DNA from: Cytauxzoon felis
Lineage: Eukaryota; Apicomplexa; Aconoidasida; Piroplasmida; Theileriidae
Length of the DNA stretch: 64,000 nt
Direction of reading: 5' to 3'
NCBI GenBank assembly: GCA_020283715.1
Contig: JAIQCW010000013.1
Coordinates: 81,425-145,424, forward strand
Under the pieces are notes generated by a model that worked only from the letters and a program-made list of their open reading frames with translations, was not told the DNA's origin and made no database searches. The position numbers were made by a program, and so were the translations under genes. Positions 38,124 through 49,571 of the stretch are shown piece by piece (within the stretch, counting starts at the first letter, position 1; each line of letters opens with the position of its first letter).

Positions 38124-38489
38124 TAACTCTAATGAAAGTAATTACTCTCTTATGAACGTAATATACTATTCTTTAAACATCAATCGTCATTACACTCATA
38201 ACTACATTCATCAGTTAAATATGATATACTTCGTTTGGTAAATGGCTGTAGTAAAAGTTGTAAATGATGGCATGTCTCGTAATGAGGGCCGCACAAGACC
38301 ATTGCTATAATTTATGGGTAAATTTAAAAAAATTGGAAATTTAAATGGAAATTATTATATTAAATTTGATGATAATAATCTTGTTGTAAATTAAATTAAA
38401 ATGTGTAGTAAAGTTTTATATAAATTAAATGTAAAAAATTTTAATCATAAAATTTCAAATTAAATGTAGTACTTTTAACCCTTAAAAAT
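38124..38489. other. Divergent promoter region PARN/GCP4
   Basis: About 365 bp between two start codons. AT-rich, with no exon and no dispersed repeat. Confidence 0.6.
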
Positions 38490-41400
38490 ATGTTGTACGA
38501 TATATTGTTGGCCTTAACTGGCCATAATGGTGATGTTATTATACAAGACGGTAATAGCTATAAAGTTGGTACATCAGTTAACATCACATACTCTGATCTG
38601 GACATGGTGAATTCTATAACAAAATTAGGATATCAATACTCAAATATACGTAAATTCTGTGATGATATACAACAAAGACGATATAATAGTATTGTTGATG
38701 ATATAATCAATGGTTCCAAATATAAAAAATCATTAAACAATCGTTCAAATAACAATTATATACTAGCATCTACACATGCTATCGAAAAATACCTACAAAA
38801 TTATCTAGAAAATATCATTAATATACAATCTCTAATCAAAGCCAATCCCAATCTATCACTTGCCACTCTACTACTTCAAATCCAAAATCAAAAAGATATC
38901 ATCAATACCATCACGAAAATCATCAATGAAGTTTGTTTAATCAAACATAACAAATCCACTCGAGGTCCAATCCAATTCTTTCCCACTAGCCGCTCCACCT
39001 GAGGTTACAACCATCGTAGGTCTTGCAGACAGCTTCTCCACTTGAGGTCTTTCCACTAGGCGTGGTGCCTTCTTTATTTACCTCACCCTTCGCTTCCCTG
39101 AGATCAGCTACGGGTAATCCACTTGAGGTCCATTAACTATATCATGTTCTTCCGGGTTAACACTCTTTGTTCCTCCGGGTAGATTTCCTGTTCTTAGGGG
39201 TAGAATTCCTGTTCTTAGGGGTTGAACATCGCCACGATCTCTGGGAGTGGCTATACTCTTTAGAGATGACTAAATTGAAGAAGCCTCCACGGCGAGTGGA
39301 AGAGGTGAAGGTAGTGATTGGATCTCAAGTGGAGTCTAGTGTAATTGTACATTATATTATTTATTACATTAGTTGTTTTTATAATAATATATTAAAATAT
39401 AGGTATTGAAGAATGATGACATTGGATTATTATTGAATGGAGATGGTAATATATTGCGTAGTAATATAAGTAATGATATATTTATGTCATGTATGGATGT
39501 ATTTATATTGAGATTACGTTTATGGTTAGGTTATGGACAATTATATGATGATAATGAAGATTTTATAATATTAAAGAGGGATTTATTAAATAATGATGAT
39601 AGATATTCATTTGGTTTATTATCATCATATGATAGTTTATATAATGAATTGAATTCTAATAATTATGAATATGAATGGAATTATAATTTTTATATAAATA
39701 AAAATGATATATTTTATAATATATTAGGTGATAAATTATGTAATGATATATTATTTATTGGTAAAGTTATAAGAATATTATTAAGATGTAATAATAATAA
39801 TAATAAATTTAATATTATAGTAAATGAATATATTTTTAATAATTTAATTAAAGATAATAAAATTATATCAAATTTGAAATTATTTATTGAAAAATATAGG
39901 AAATTTATATCAAAATTATTTTGGGATTATATTAATAATCATTATAATATTCTTAATGAATTATCTTTAATCAATGGTCTATATCTTTTAAATTATGATC
40001 ATATCATTATAGAATTTTTAAATAAATCTTGGTTTCAATTACTTAAATCTGATTCAATAACATTTAATCATATCAAATATAATTCATGGTATAAAACAAC
40101 TAATTATATTCATATCAATCTTATAAACAATAATAAACCTTCTACAAAAATCATTTCAACATCTACAAAAAAAGCTACATCCACATCTATTCGTCTTTCA
40201 GTCAACTCATCAATTGAAGTATATTCTAATATCAACTCTTCACACGATGTACAATCCAACTCAACTTCACCCGAGGTCCAATCCAACTCTTTTCCACTCG
40301 CCGTGGAGGCCTCTTCTAATTTGTTATCCCTGAAGGGTGGAGCCACTCCCAGAGATCGTGGCGATGTTCAACCCCTAAGAACAGGAAATCTACCCCTAAG
40401 AACAGGAAATCTACCCGGAGGAACAAAGAGTGTTAACCCGGAAGAACATACCTCGGGTCTAGTAGATGTAACCTCAAGTGGATTACCCGTAGCTGATCTC
40501 AGGGAAGCGAAGGGTGAGGTAAATAGAGAAGCTCCATGCAATGGCAAAATAAGGACCTCAAGTGGAGGAGCTGACGGCAGGACGACGAAAGATGGTGATT
40601 GGACCTCAGGTGTAAGCAGAAAGGAGTGTATGATTGTAACCTCAAGTGGATTACCCGTAGCTGATCTCAGGGAAGCGAAGGGTGAGGTAAATAGAGAAGC
40701 TCCATGCAATGGCAAAATAAGGACCTCAAGTGGAGGAGCTGACGGCAGGATGACCTCGAGTGGAGGACATGTATTTAATGATAGAGTAATGATTGATGTA
40801 GGAGATAATGATTATTTTAAAATATGGGATGGTATGAATGAGGAAAATTGTATAGATATGAATTCAACTATAACATCATTGAGTAGTAGTAATATTAGTG
40901 ATGATAATAAAAGTAGTGTATTATTAAGTTCATTATTTGAATTACGTCATGTAATAAAAAATTTCAATATAAAATCTAATTTTATAAAATATGGAAAGTA
41001 AGTTTATTAAATATAATTTATTATATTAATATTAGTTTAAATTCTATTGGTGGTTTATGGTATGATGGATTATTATCATTATTAAATGGATTTGATATGA
41101 ATTTAGATTTAAATTTAAAATTTAATGATAAATTTACATTTTCATTAATATTACAATCACAAATACATCCAAATATTTTGAAAGATTTATTTAATTATTA
41201 TAATAAATCACCACAATTAAATGATTATCTTTCTATAAATTTCAAATTTATTAAATTATCAAATCATATTAATATTATTATTAATATTATATCAGATTCT
41301 AAAAGTATAGAAAATAATTTTTATAAATTCAAATCAAATAATATTAATATCAATAGTAATACCAATAATTTCAATTTAAATGATACAAAATTTAAAATTA

Positions 41401-42915
41401 ATATCAAATTAACTAATCATACCATCAATGTTAAACTCAATACCATTCATAATATACTCTCACTCAATACCAAATCAATCAATACCAAATTTATTACCAC
41501 ACTCAATCATACCGATACATTCATCGGTATCATCACACACGATGTACAATCCAATCCACCTGAGGTCCAATCCAACTCTGTCCCACTCGGCGTGGAGCCT
41601 TCTTCCAATTACCTATCCCTAAAGGGTGATGCCACTCCCGGAGATCGTGGCGAAGTTAATGAGGAGGAACAAAATTTGTCTACCCGGAAGAACGAAAATG
41701 TTCAACCCCTAAGAACAGGAATTCTACCCGGAGGAACGGACCTCCACCTGAAGTTACAACCTTATTTTCCACTCGCCGTGGAGGCTTCTTCCAATCATCT
41801 CCCCGTAAACGGTAAAGCCACTCCCGGAGATCGTGGCGATAAACCTGGAAGCGATCTACGGGAGCTGGAAGGGGGATTAAATAGAGAAGCTGTCTGCAAG
41901 ACAAGGGAAGAAAATGCAGATATAAAGCATCAACCCGGAGGAACAAAGAATGTCAACCCGGAAGAACAGGAAGGTAATGAGGATATTGATGTAACCTCAA
42001 GTGGAATGAAGTGTAGTACTGGACCTCAAGTGGAACCCGCAGCTGATCTCAGGGAAGCTAAGGGGGAAGTAAATAGAGAAGGCTGTCTGCAAGACGAAGA
42101 CGAGGTATATCGGACCTCAAGTGGAGAAGCTGTCTGCAAGACGACTTCAGGTGTATACAATGGAAAACAGGGTGGTAATGTTGATATTGAGATATTGTTA
42201 TGGGATGTATGTATATTACCATCTAATTTATCGATATTACCTGATATTGGTATGGATGAGAGTATATTATATAATTTGAAATTATGTTATAAACATACAT
42301 GGCCATTAACAATGATAATATCTACAGATGTATATAATAATATATTTCAATATTTATTTATATTAAGGTAAATTTTTTTTTATTAATAAAAAATGAAATG
42401 ATTATAATAATAGATATTGTTTATATGGTCTTGAAGAATATTGTCGTATAAATTTATATATTAGAAATAATATTAATAATAAACAAAATAATTATTTATA
42501 TGAATTATTTTGTACAAAATATATTTTATATTTTATATTAAAATCTTTATATCATCATTATCAATTTAATATTATTGGTTTATCTACAAAAAATTTAGAA
42601 AATTTAATTAAAAATACAAATGATTTCCAATTAATTAAATCATTACATAATAAACATTTAAAATATATATTAAGGTTTGTAAATTATATAATCTTATTAT
42701 ATTAATTATAATTTCACATCTATAGATCATTAAAAATTCATAATATCAAATTATTATTACAATTCTTTAATACTTGTATTCAATTCACACAAATCACACA
42801 TGATGCTTTACAAAATCATATTCAACCAATTAATTTTCAATACTTCATATCACATACAAAAAATACTATCAATCATACACAAATACTCTTACGTAAAATT
42901 AATGTTATACAATAA
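38490..42915 (+). CDS. GCP4: Gamma-tubulin complex component GCP4
   Basis: Subunit of the gamma-tubulin ring complex for microtubule nucleation. The start MLYDILLALTGHNGDVI matches GCP4 (M.HELLLALSGYPG). Later GRIP1 blocks: IFMSCMDVFILRLRLWLGYGQ, then DILFIGKVIRILLR, FWDYINNHYNILNELS and YLLNYDHIIIEFLNKSW. GRIP2 blocks include LKLCYKHTWPLTMIIS and IFQYLFILRYCLYGLEEY. The last exons end KINVIQ at 42915. About six exons. Two very large repeat insertions are read in frame (40255-40770 and 41545-42160), and one intron carries another copy. Elsewhere coding is extremely Asn/Ile-rich. Confidence 0.85.
38950..39330 (-). repeat. Dispersed repeat in GCP4 intron
   Basis: CCACTCGAGGTCC, CTTGCAGACAGC, CCACTAGGCGTGG, CGCTTCCCTGAGATCAGC, CCGGGTTAACAC units, GCCACGATCTCTGGGAGTGG, CTCTTTAGAG, CCACGGCGAGTGG. 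Confidence 0.92.
40255..40770 (+). repeat. Dispersed repeat, coding copy 6, internally duplicated
   Basis: In GCP4. After SSNLLSLKGGATPRDRG and PLRTGNLP/PGGT units, a block of about 112 nt ([20 protein letters not shown] ... GGADGR) occurs twice, at about 40469-40581 and 40637-40750, almost unchanged. Confidence 0.93.
41545..42160 (+). repeat. Dispersed repeat, coding copy 7 (double)
   Basis: Longest copy, in GCP4. Two complete left halves ([17 protein letters not shown] and SSNHLPVNGKATPGDRG) and two right halves ([17 protein letters not shown] and [17 protein letters not shown]). Confidence 0.93.
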
Positions 42916-42947
42916 ATTCAAAATCTATACCAACAACTTATCTAACT

Positions 42948-43155
42948 CCACCTGAGGTTACAACCAGTATTCCACTCGCCGTGGAGGCTCTTCCAATTAC
43001 CTATCTCTAAAGAGTAGAGCCACTCCCAGAGATCGTGGCGGAAGTATTGACTATGTAACCTCAAGTGGAACCCGTAGCTGATCTCTGGGAAGCGAAGGGG
43101 GAAGTAAATAGAAGAGCTGACGGCAGGACCTCAAGTGGAATACGAGGTCGAGGTA
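42948..43155 (+). repeat. Dispersed repeat between convergent stops
   Basis: Starts 33 bp after the GCP4 stop: CCACCTGAGGT, CCACTCGCCGTGG, CTCTAAAGAG, AGAGATCGTGG, CTCTGGGAAGCG, AGCTGACGGCAGG, CTCAAGTGG. Confidence 0.92.
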
Positions 43156-43266
43156 CTATAAGGTGTGAATAAAAACATATAAAGAGTTAAAATTATACTA
43201 TATTTAAAATTACATGTGTGTTTCATATAGGAAATAGTCCTATTGTGACAAATTTATGATACAAAG

Positions 43267-44929
43267 CTACATTTTATCTAGTGAATTAAACCATTCTTCA
43301 AGTATTATTTTAATTAATGGTAAATGTGATAACATTGTAACAATATGTGATTTACCATTCAACTCGACTAACTTTACAACATCGCTTTCTTTAAAATATG
43401 TATTCATGTATTCTCTTGGACCCTGAAGAAAAGAGTGTAATATATAAAGTATCTACAACTTACATCTATACTACAGATACGATCATCTTCAGAGTGTATG
43501 AATAGAGTTGGTAAATCTTTAGGGTAATTATGCATATTATTTCTTAAGTCGTAAATTGAATTATATATGGATATTAAAGTCCATGATGACAATCTCTTAG
43601 AGTAGTATAATGGATCCTGAAGAAGAAATATGAAGTTGAATTAATGTAATGAGTGATACACTAGAGGTCCAGTCCTACCTTTCATTCCACTCGGCGTGAT
43701 GCCTCTTCTAATTACCTCTCCCTCCGCTTCCCTGAGATCAGCTACGGGTTCCACTTCCACTCGAGGTCTAGTACTATTCACCTTAGCACCATCTTTCATC
43801 ATTCCCATGATGGATGATCCATCACTACCTTCACCACGATCTCTGGGAGTGGTTTTACCGTTTACGGGGAAATAAATAGAGGAGCTGTCTGCAGGACCTA
43901 CGGTGGAACGCCTAGTGGAATGGAGAATGAGATTGGACATGGGGAGGAGGGACTAGTAATCTTGGGTTTGTATCAACTTACAAAATAACTCATGAACATT
44001 CGAAATCCTTTACCACTTCCACTTAGAATTTCAATAGGTATTTTACTTCTTGGTGCTACAAATGAGTATAACCATAGAAGTGGGTACAGAAGTCTATTGC
44101 AACGTGTACCTAGAAGGTCAATATTAAGCATAGAACTCATAGATACTATGCTATCAATGAATTGACCCTGTCGCTTGGTATTCAAATCAAATAAAAGTTG
44201 TGACTTCAATACGATATTACCACCCATTGATAATCCAATGAGATAATATGGGAGATTATCATGACGTTGATCACTGAAGACAACTTGTTCATCCCATACT
44301 TCCATTTTATTATCAAAACTGCCCCTCTTTACGATACTGACGAATTGCATGACATCATATACATAGTCATCAAAATCATCAACATAACATCTTTGTTTAC
44401 ATACACCACCAGATAATCCATGGGATTGTAAATCCAAACCATATACGGAATATCCTAATTTATTGATTACATGTAGAAAACTTCTTTCATATAAAAATCT
44501 GGGTGCTCTATCAAATGCATTTATACCATTTAATGAATCATTATTCACTGCTCCATCTTTCTTTAATGATTTTAAATCAGGGAATATATCCTCTAGTTCT
44601 TTATCAAATACAATTCGTCCACTTGAATCTACAAAATCTCCAACATATTTTTCATACCACTCAAAATCGTACCTACAGAATGAAGATCTAAAATGTGTTC
44701 CGAATCCATGTATCAGTATTATATGTCCCTTTGGATTATCTACTCTTGAAGCATAAGTTCTAATCCTAATCCCTTTTTTACTAAGGAAACTACTCATAAC
44801 AAGTTTACCTTTATTATCTTCATCGTCTTCAGCAGTATTAATAATAGAATACGAAACTTCTTTAACACCTCCACCCGCGATGGATGTGTACCGATACAAT
44901 GCGATTAAAATGAATGGAAGGATATGCAT
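43267..44929 (-). CDS. Secreted alpha/beta hydrolase (lysophospholipase-like)
   Basis: A signal peptide (MHILPFILIALYRYTSIAGG) is followed by an alpha/beta-hydrolase fold: HIILIHGFGTHFRSS (oxyanion loop), YGLDLQSHGLSGG, and the nucleophile elbow YYLIGLSMGGNIV. Later exons give LFIHSEDDRICSID (acid Asp) and LNGKSHIVTML (catalytic His), so a complete Ser-Asp-His triad is predicted. This resembles monoglyceride lipase/lysophospholipase families expanded in Plasmodium (PST-A type). Three or four exons; one intron carries a dispersed repeat. Its leader shares MHILPF with the secreted protein at 18.7 kb. Confidence 0.82.
43655..43950 (-). repeat. Dispersed repeat in hydrolase intron
   Basis: CACTAGAGGTCC, CCACTCGGCGTGA, CGCTTCCCTGAGATCAGC, the rare CCCATGATGGATGATCC module, CCACGATCTCTGGGAGTGG, CCGTTTACGG, AGCTGTCTGCAGG. 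Confidence 0.92.
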
Positions 44930-46235
44930 TCTTTAAGAAATAATAACAAGCAATGTGCCCATCTATTCATTCACGCATGTGTAGCCATATTGATATAAAC
45001 AAAGCCGAACAGTCAACTTATTACAACCACTTCAATAATGGGGATAAATAACTCACAATATCATAAATTGAGCACAAATATCATTATAACATACATTATA
45101 CATAATATAATTAACTTACATAATACAAATTAACAATTTTAACATTCAATTAATTTATTTCAACTCACAAAAATTGAATTACTGGGGCAAATTATCGTCA
45201 CAGCATTCGAATCCGTTGCACAAACTGCATCCCTACAGGTTTGCTTATACACAAACTACTACAGTGAATATACACCCGATGTTACATTCCCACTCTTTTC
45301 CACTAGCCATGGAGCTCTTTTTATTTAGCTCCCCTTCCAGCTCCCGTATATCACTTACAGTTAAATCTCATATATAATACACTAATTACCGAGATTAACA
45401 CTAGAATTAGCTTAGTACTAGTTCATTTGTTTTCCATAGGTCATTGGTTGAATGTTAAAAAACACCATATGTAGGGTTGTAGGGGTAAAAAACACCATTT
45501 CCACTACAATTTCATGTCTATTGATGATTGAGAAGTAAATATAATATATACTAATAAATTAATACAATTGAAGGATGATGTATAGTTCTAGGAAGTTATA
45601 CATGTATTAATATAAATAATTATTATAATATATATACTATTTAACTACTAACATGATCTGAAGTATACTACCTATATAAGTTAGTAATAGATATATATAA
45701 ATAATTACATTTCATAAAATTATTATAATATTATACGATGTATGTAAACGGTTAAAAGAAGATAATTATTGTAGTTATTATTAAATTAATTAACTTCATT
45801 TAAGCTCGACATTTACACGACTAGAATTCCCCCTCTATTGGAAGTGGTACTAACATTACTAACGTATAATGCGAGATTAGTTTTAATAACTACTTTAACA
45901 ATTCAACGTTAACAATATAATAATGATACTTAATAAAATGAATTTGAATAGCGTTACAAGACAACCTCTGAATTTATCACCACCTTTAACAAAAGGTTTA
46001 TTACAATTAGTTTCATCACCTTCTTCAGGTTATGATTTTGGAACAATTTTGCATTAAAGATGGTAAAATAGCTGATATTTACTCTTGATAATTAAAACCA
46101 TCCTTTAAGAATACATGTCTCTTAATACGTGTATACGATATGGATCTATATAAACGAGACGCAATTCTATATTCGTAATTTTAAACAATCTCTACCATAT
46201 TATACATCTCTGGACAATTTAGTGTCATATTAAGG
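44930..46235. other. Large divergent intergenic region
   Basis: The longest gap between genes, separating two divergent secreted-protein genes. It is AT-rich and I find no convincing exon. It holds one decayed repeat fragment (45270-45370). The motif AAAAAACACCAT occurs twice within about 30 bp near 45460-45500. It may hold promoters of both genes. Confidence 0.55.
45270..45370 (+). repeat. Decayed repeat fragment
   Basis: CACCCGATGT, CCACTAGCCATGGAGC and CCAGCTCCCGTATATCACTT are recognisable but altered. The stem of the core no longer pairs well, fitting an old copy. Confidence 0.7.
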
Positions 46236-48782
46236 ATGTATTTCTATATATTATTGTTTTTAACCTCTATATATCTGGTTTATACCAAGCCATTTCAGAT
46301 TTCTCCGGGTTCGGTTATTATAAATAAATACATCGGAAATAACCCAAAATTGGGTCAATACTATGAAAAATGTGCGGATCACAAAGAATTTGTCCATTAC
46401 GAGATTGATTTATATCAATATGAGAAATTACAGATACAATGTCCGATGTTAACATCGGATTTGGATACTTCGCTGAAACCTATAGAAGATGGTAAATATT
46501 ACAATAAAAGTAGATATACCATGAGCATGGAGCAAAGAACTGATGGATCACTGGATAGGGAGACTACACTGATTGAAAAAACAGTACCATCGTTGAAGAT
46601 TACAAAGAGCAATCGTTTATATACTATAGATTACAATGGTGAAAAACAGCCTATGAGTATAGTTCAGATGTATTTTGATTGTAATAGTATAAGTCGTACA
46701 GGTGAATTAACTCATTTGTCTACAGTTCAAGTAAATATAATGCCAAAAAGTGGTGGCGTATTAAGAAGGGATTCAACTATAGAATTTGATAAATATCGTT
46801 GGGCTCCTATAACATCTGATGGTTTGACTTATGTAAAATCTTTAAGGCTTGGTACTAAATTCACTTTTTATTGTAAAGCATCTGTCAAAGGCACAACGAG
46901 TGTAATACTACGTTCAATAACACCAACCGAATATGTACATAATGGCATTTTAAAATATACTGATCATTCTCAGGTATATAACACTAGAAACCTTGATGTT
47001 AATAGGCATGAATTAAAATTTGAGAATGAGAATGATATGATATTGAATCCTGATGAATGTTTGAAGAAATTTTGGTGTGATGGTTATGATAGTCGTAAAT
47101 TTATATTGGTTTATACAGATTACACGAAATATAATGGATTACATACAAAAACACCGAATATGAAAATAAAAACGGGTCATAATAGAATGAAATTGGCGGG
47201 TAAAGTTGATACTGATGAGCATCCAGTAATATCAGTTCATGCTCCTATAACTGATAATCATATTAGTCCTATAAATTGTTTAGAGGAGATGTTTATTGAT
47301 GAATATACTAAAGTGAAGGTTAGTGAATATTTTAAATGTTCAAAGTTGATTAAAATTACAAGTTCATTGAGAATATTGGATTTATCGGAATGTGATGTAT
47401 ATAAGAATATGACATTATTTTGTAAAATTAGTCAATCATTTTCTTTTTCTTCTCATAATACTTATACATTTGATATGAATATAAGATCTAAATGTGATTT
47501 AAATGATAGTAAAGATGTGGATATTGATGGAGTATGTAATGTTATGATGAGTACTGGTGATAAATTGAATATAACATTAAAGGATAAGCATATAAATTTA
47601 TATGAGAAGGCATTGATTAGGAAAGATGATCCAGATAGTAAATGTAAAGATTGTTATTATGATGAATATACTACGAATCGTAAGAATATGAGTTTTATAT
47701 TTAGGAATAATAACAATGGTAAATATGAATTGACTACATCTACTACAGGTTATAGTAAGAATGATCCAGTTTATATAATAAATAATATGAAAGATAGGAA
47801 TTATAAGGGTATAATAAAACCTACTGAAATTATAAGGGTATATTTATATGATAAACAAGTTGGTATAAATGATAATGGTCAAGTTCGTATAGAAGAAAAG
47901 GATAAATTATCAGATGATACAATAATTTATTCTATATCAATGAATGGTCGTAATTATTTAAGATTAAAATGTTCAGATTTTATTAAAAATGGTGGTGATT
48001 TATATCCAAAAGGTAAAAATACTATATTTAATAATTATGATCAACATAAAGATCTTAAAGATGCAGTTACTGTACAATTAGAAGATGTAATAGGTATTAA
48101 AGGATTATCGATAATAAAAAAAATAGAGAATCCAAAAAGTGGTCATGATTTAGAGATACGTTTAGAGAATGATAATTATATTAATAGTGAAAATATTAAA
48201 CCATTATATTTTATATGTAAACCTCATTCAGGAAATGTATATAAACCATTAGCTATTATATCTATAGATTTAGGTTATAATAATTATAAACCATTAAATG
48301 GTTGTGGTTTAAAATCAGAATTATTTTTAGATGAACATGATAAACAATCTAAAAATAATAATTCTTGTCAATTTAATTTAAATAATAATACAATTGGTTT
48401 TCATTGTCCTTCATATATACCTGAACAATTTTTATCTGATAATCAAGATTCTATAAAACCATTATCAAATCATAAAGATACTAAAAATCCTTATAAATTA
48501 CTTATTAAATGTTATGATCGATCTACTATAATACAAAAATTCATTAAACCTCTTAATGATCTCGAAATCTTCAAACAACCAAATGATTTAACACAAGTAC
48601 AATCACTCTGGATCTTCAATAAATCAATGTTCAAAATCGGCGATTATAAAGCGACAACCATTACATGTGTATGCTATAATAAAAAAGGCGATGCTATATC
48701 ATCCATCATCGTCAATGACTCATTTACAATCCAAACATATAAACTCATCACCTTACTACTAATCACCATATTAATCTACTAG
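46236..48782 (+). CDS. 6-Cys-like surface protein, 848 aa
   Basis: Single-exon secreted protein. A signal peptide (MYFYILLFLTSIYLVYT) and a hydrophobic C-terminus (YKLITLLLITILIY) suggest GPI anchoring. Spaced cysteines recur in beta-rich blocks. Typical pieces are LQIQCPML, FTFYCKASVKG, MTLFCKIS, FICKPHSGNVYKPLA, IGFHCPSYI and TTITCVCYNKKGDAIS. The last resembles the closing strand of the s48/45 6-Cys domain. Piroplasms have a 6-Cys family expressed on sexual and blood stages. The family call is by eye. A 26-nt stretch (47496-47521) is identical to the pro-region of the HAD genes at 62 and 63.6 kb. Confidence 0.7.
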   Translation: MYFYILLFLTSIYLVYTKPFQISPGSVIINKYIGNNPKLGQYYEKCADHKEFVHYEIDLYQYEKLQIQCPMLTSDLDTSLKPIEDGKYYNKSRYTMSMEQRTDGSLDRETTLIEKTVPSLKITKSNRLYTIDYNGEKQPMSIVQMYFDCNSISRTGELTHLSTVQVNIMPKSGGVLRRDSTIEFDKYRWAPITSDGLTYVKSLRLGTKFTFYCKASVKGTTSVILRSITPTEYVHNGILKYTDHSQVYNTRNLDVNRHELKFENENDMILNPDECLKKFWCDGYDSRKFILVYTDYTKYNGLHTKTPNMKIKTGHNRMKLAGKVDTDEHPVISVHAPITDNHISPINCLEEMFIDEYTKVKVSEYFKCSKLIKITSSLRILDLSECDVYKNMTLFCKISQSFSFSSHNTYTFDMNIRSKCDLNDSKDVDIDGVCNVMMSTGDKLNITLKDKHINLYEKALIRKDDPDSKCKDCYYDEYTTNRKNMSFIFRNNNNGKYELTTSTTGYSKNDPVYIINNMKDRNYKGIIKPTEIIRVYLYDKQVGINDNGQVRIEEKDKLSDDTIIYSISMNGRNYLRLKCSDFIKNGGDLYPKGKNTIFNNYDQHKDLKDAVTVQLEDVIGIKGLSIIKKIENPKSGHDLEIRLENDNYINSENIKPLYFICKPHSGNVYKPLAIISIDLGYNNYKPLNGCGLKSELFLDEHDKQSKNNNSCQFNLNNNTIGFHCPSYIPEQFLSDNQDSIKPLSNHKDTKNPYKLLIKCYDRSTIIQKFIKPLNDLEIFKQPNDLTQVQSLWIFNKSMFKIGDYKATTITCVCYNKKGDAISSIIVNDSFTIQTYKLITLLLITILIY

Positions 48783-48834
48783 AATAATCGAAAAATACTT
48801 GAACCCAAATCCAATACATCTATTTTCATCTTGT

Positions 48835-49065
48835 AGACAGATCTCCACATGATGTCCAATCCTACTCTCCTTTCCACTCGCCGTGGTGGCCTCTCTATTT
48901 ACTTCCCCTCGACTCCCATGGATCGTCTCGGATTCTTCGCCGCGATCTCCGGGAGTGGCATTACCGTTTACGGGGAGGTAAATAGAGAAGCTGACGGCAG
49001 GACGACCTCAAGTGGAGAGCTCTCTGCAAGAGGAATAGAGGTTGTAACCTCAGGTGGATAAGACG
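48835..49065 (+). repeat. Dispersed repeat in 6-Cys-like gene 3' flank
   Basis: About 55 bp after the stop: CCACATGATGTCC, CCACTCGCCGTGG, GAC-TCCCATGGATC-GTC, CCGCGATCTCCGGGAGTGG, CCGTTTACGG, CTCTGCAAGAG, CCTCAGGTGG. Confidence 0.92.
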
Positions 49066-49214
49066 GAATTAAATTCGATTATGTTTTAGGTTGTATATTT
49101 AATATATAAGCGTGAATGAAAAGATTAAACATTACAAGTGAGACGTTATTTGAATATTACTACATTACATTTTAAAAAAAAAAACAAAACTGTTATCCAT
49201 CACACCCAAGATCC

Positions 49215-49530
49215 TTTCCTTCTCTTCCATTAGGCGTTCCACCTGAGGTCAATCTTTTCCATTGCATGGAGCTATCCACCTTTACTTCGTCTTGCAGACA
49301 GCTTCCTTTATTTACTTCCCCCTCAAACTCCCGTAGATCGTTCTCGGGTATTCCACTCGAGGTTACATCAACACATCCTTAGCACCATCTTCCATCATTC
49401 CCATGATGGATGATCCATCACTACCCTCTCCACGATCTCTGGGAGTGGCTTTACTCTTTAGAGATAGGTAATTGGAAGAAGCCTCCACGGCGAGTGGAAG
49501 AAGAGTTGGATTGGACTTCAGGTGGAAGAC
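49215..49530 (-). repeat. Dispersed repeat in ApiAT 3' flank
   Basis: Ends about 40 bp from the stop of the first ApiAT gene. Contains CCATTGCATGGAGC, CTTGCAGACAGC, AAC-TCCCGTAGATC-GTT, the CCCATGATGGATGATCC module, CCACGATCTCTGGGAGTGG and CCACGGCGAGTGG. Confidence 0.92.
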
Positions 49531-49571
49531 AATGTGGTATAAGATGGTGTGAGGGTATGATTGTGGTTAGA

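Noticed and set aside
40368..40715. Antisense open frame over the GCP4 insertion
   Set aside because: A shadow of the stop-poor repeat on the other strand; the sense frame continues into conserved GCP4 blocks.
44930..46235. RNA genes (tRNA, rRNA, snRNA) in the large gap and other gaps
   Set aside because: No cloverleaf or conserved rRNA block was recognised by eye. A structure search would be needed for small RNAs.
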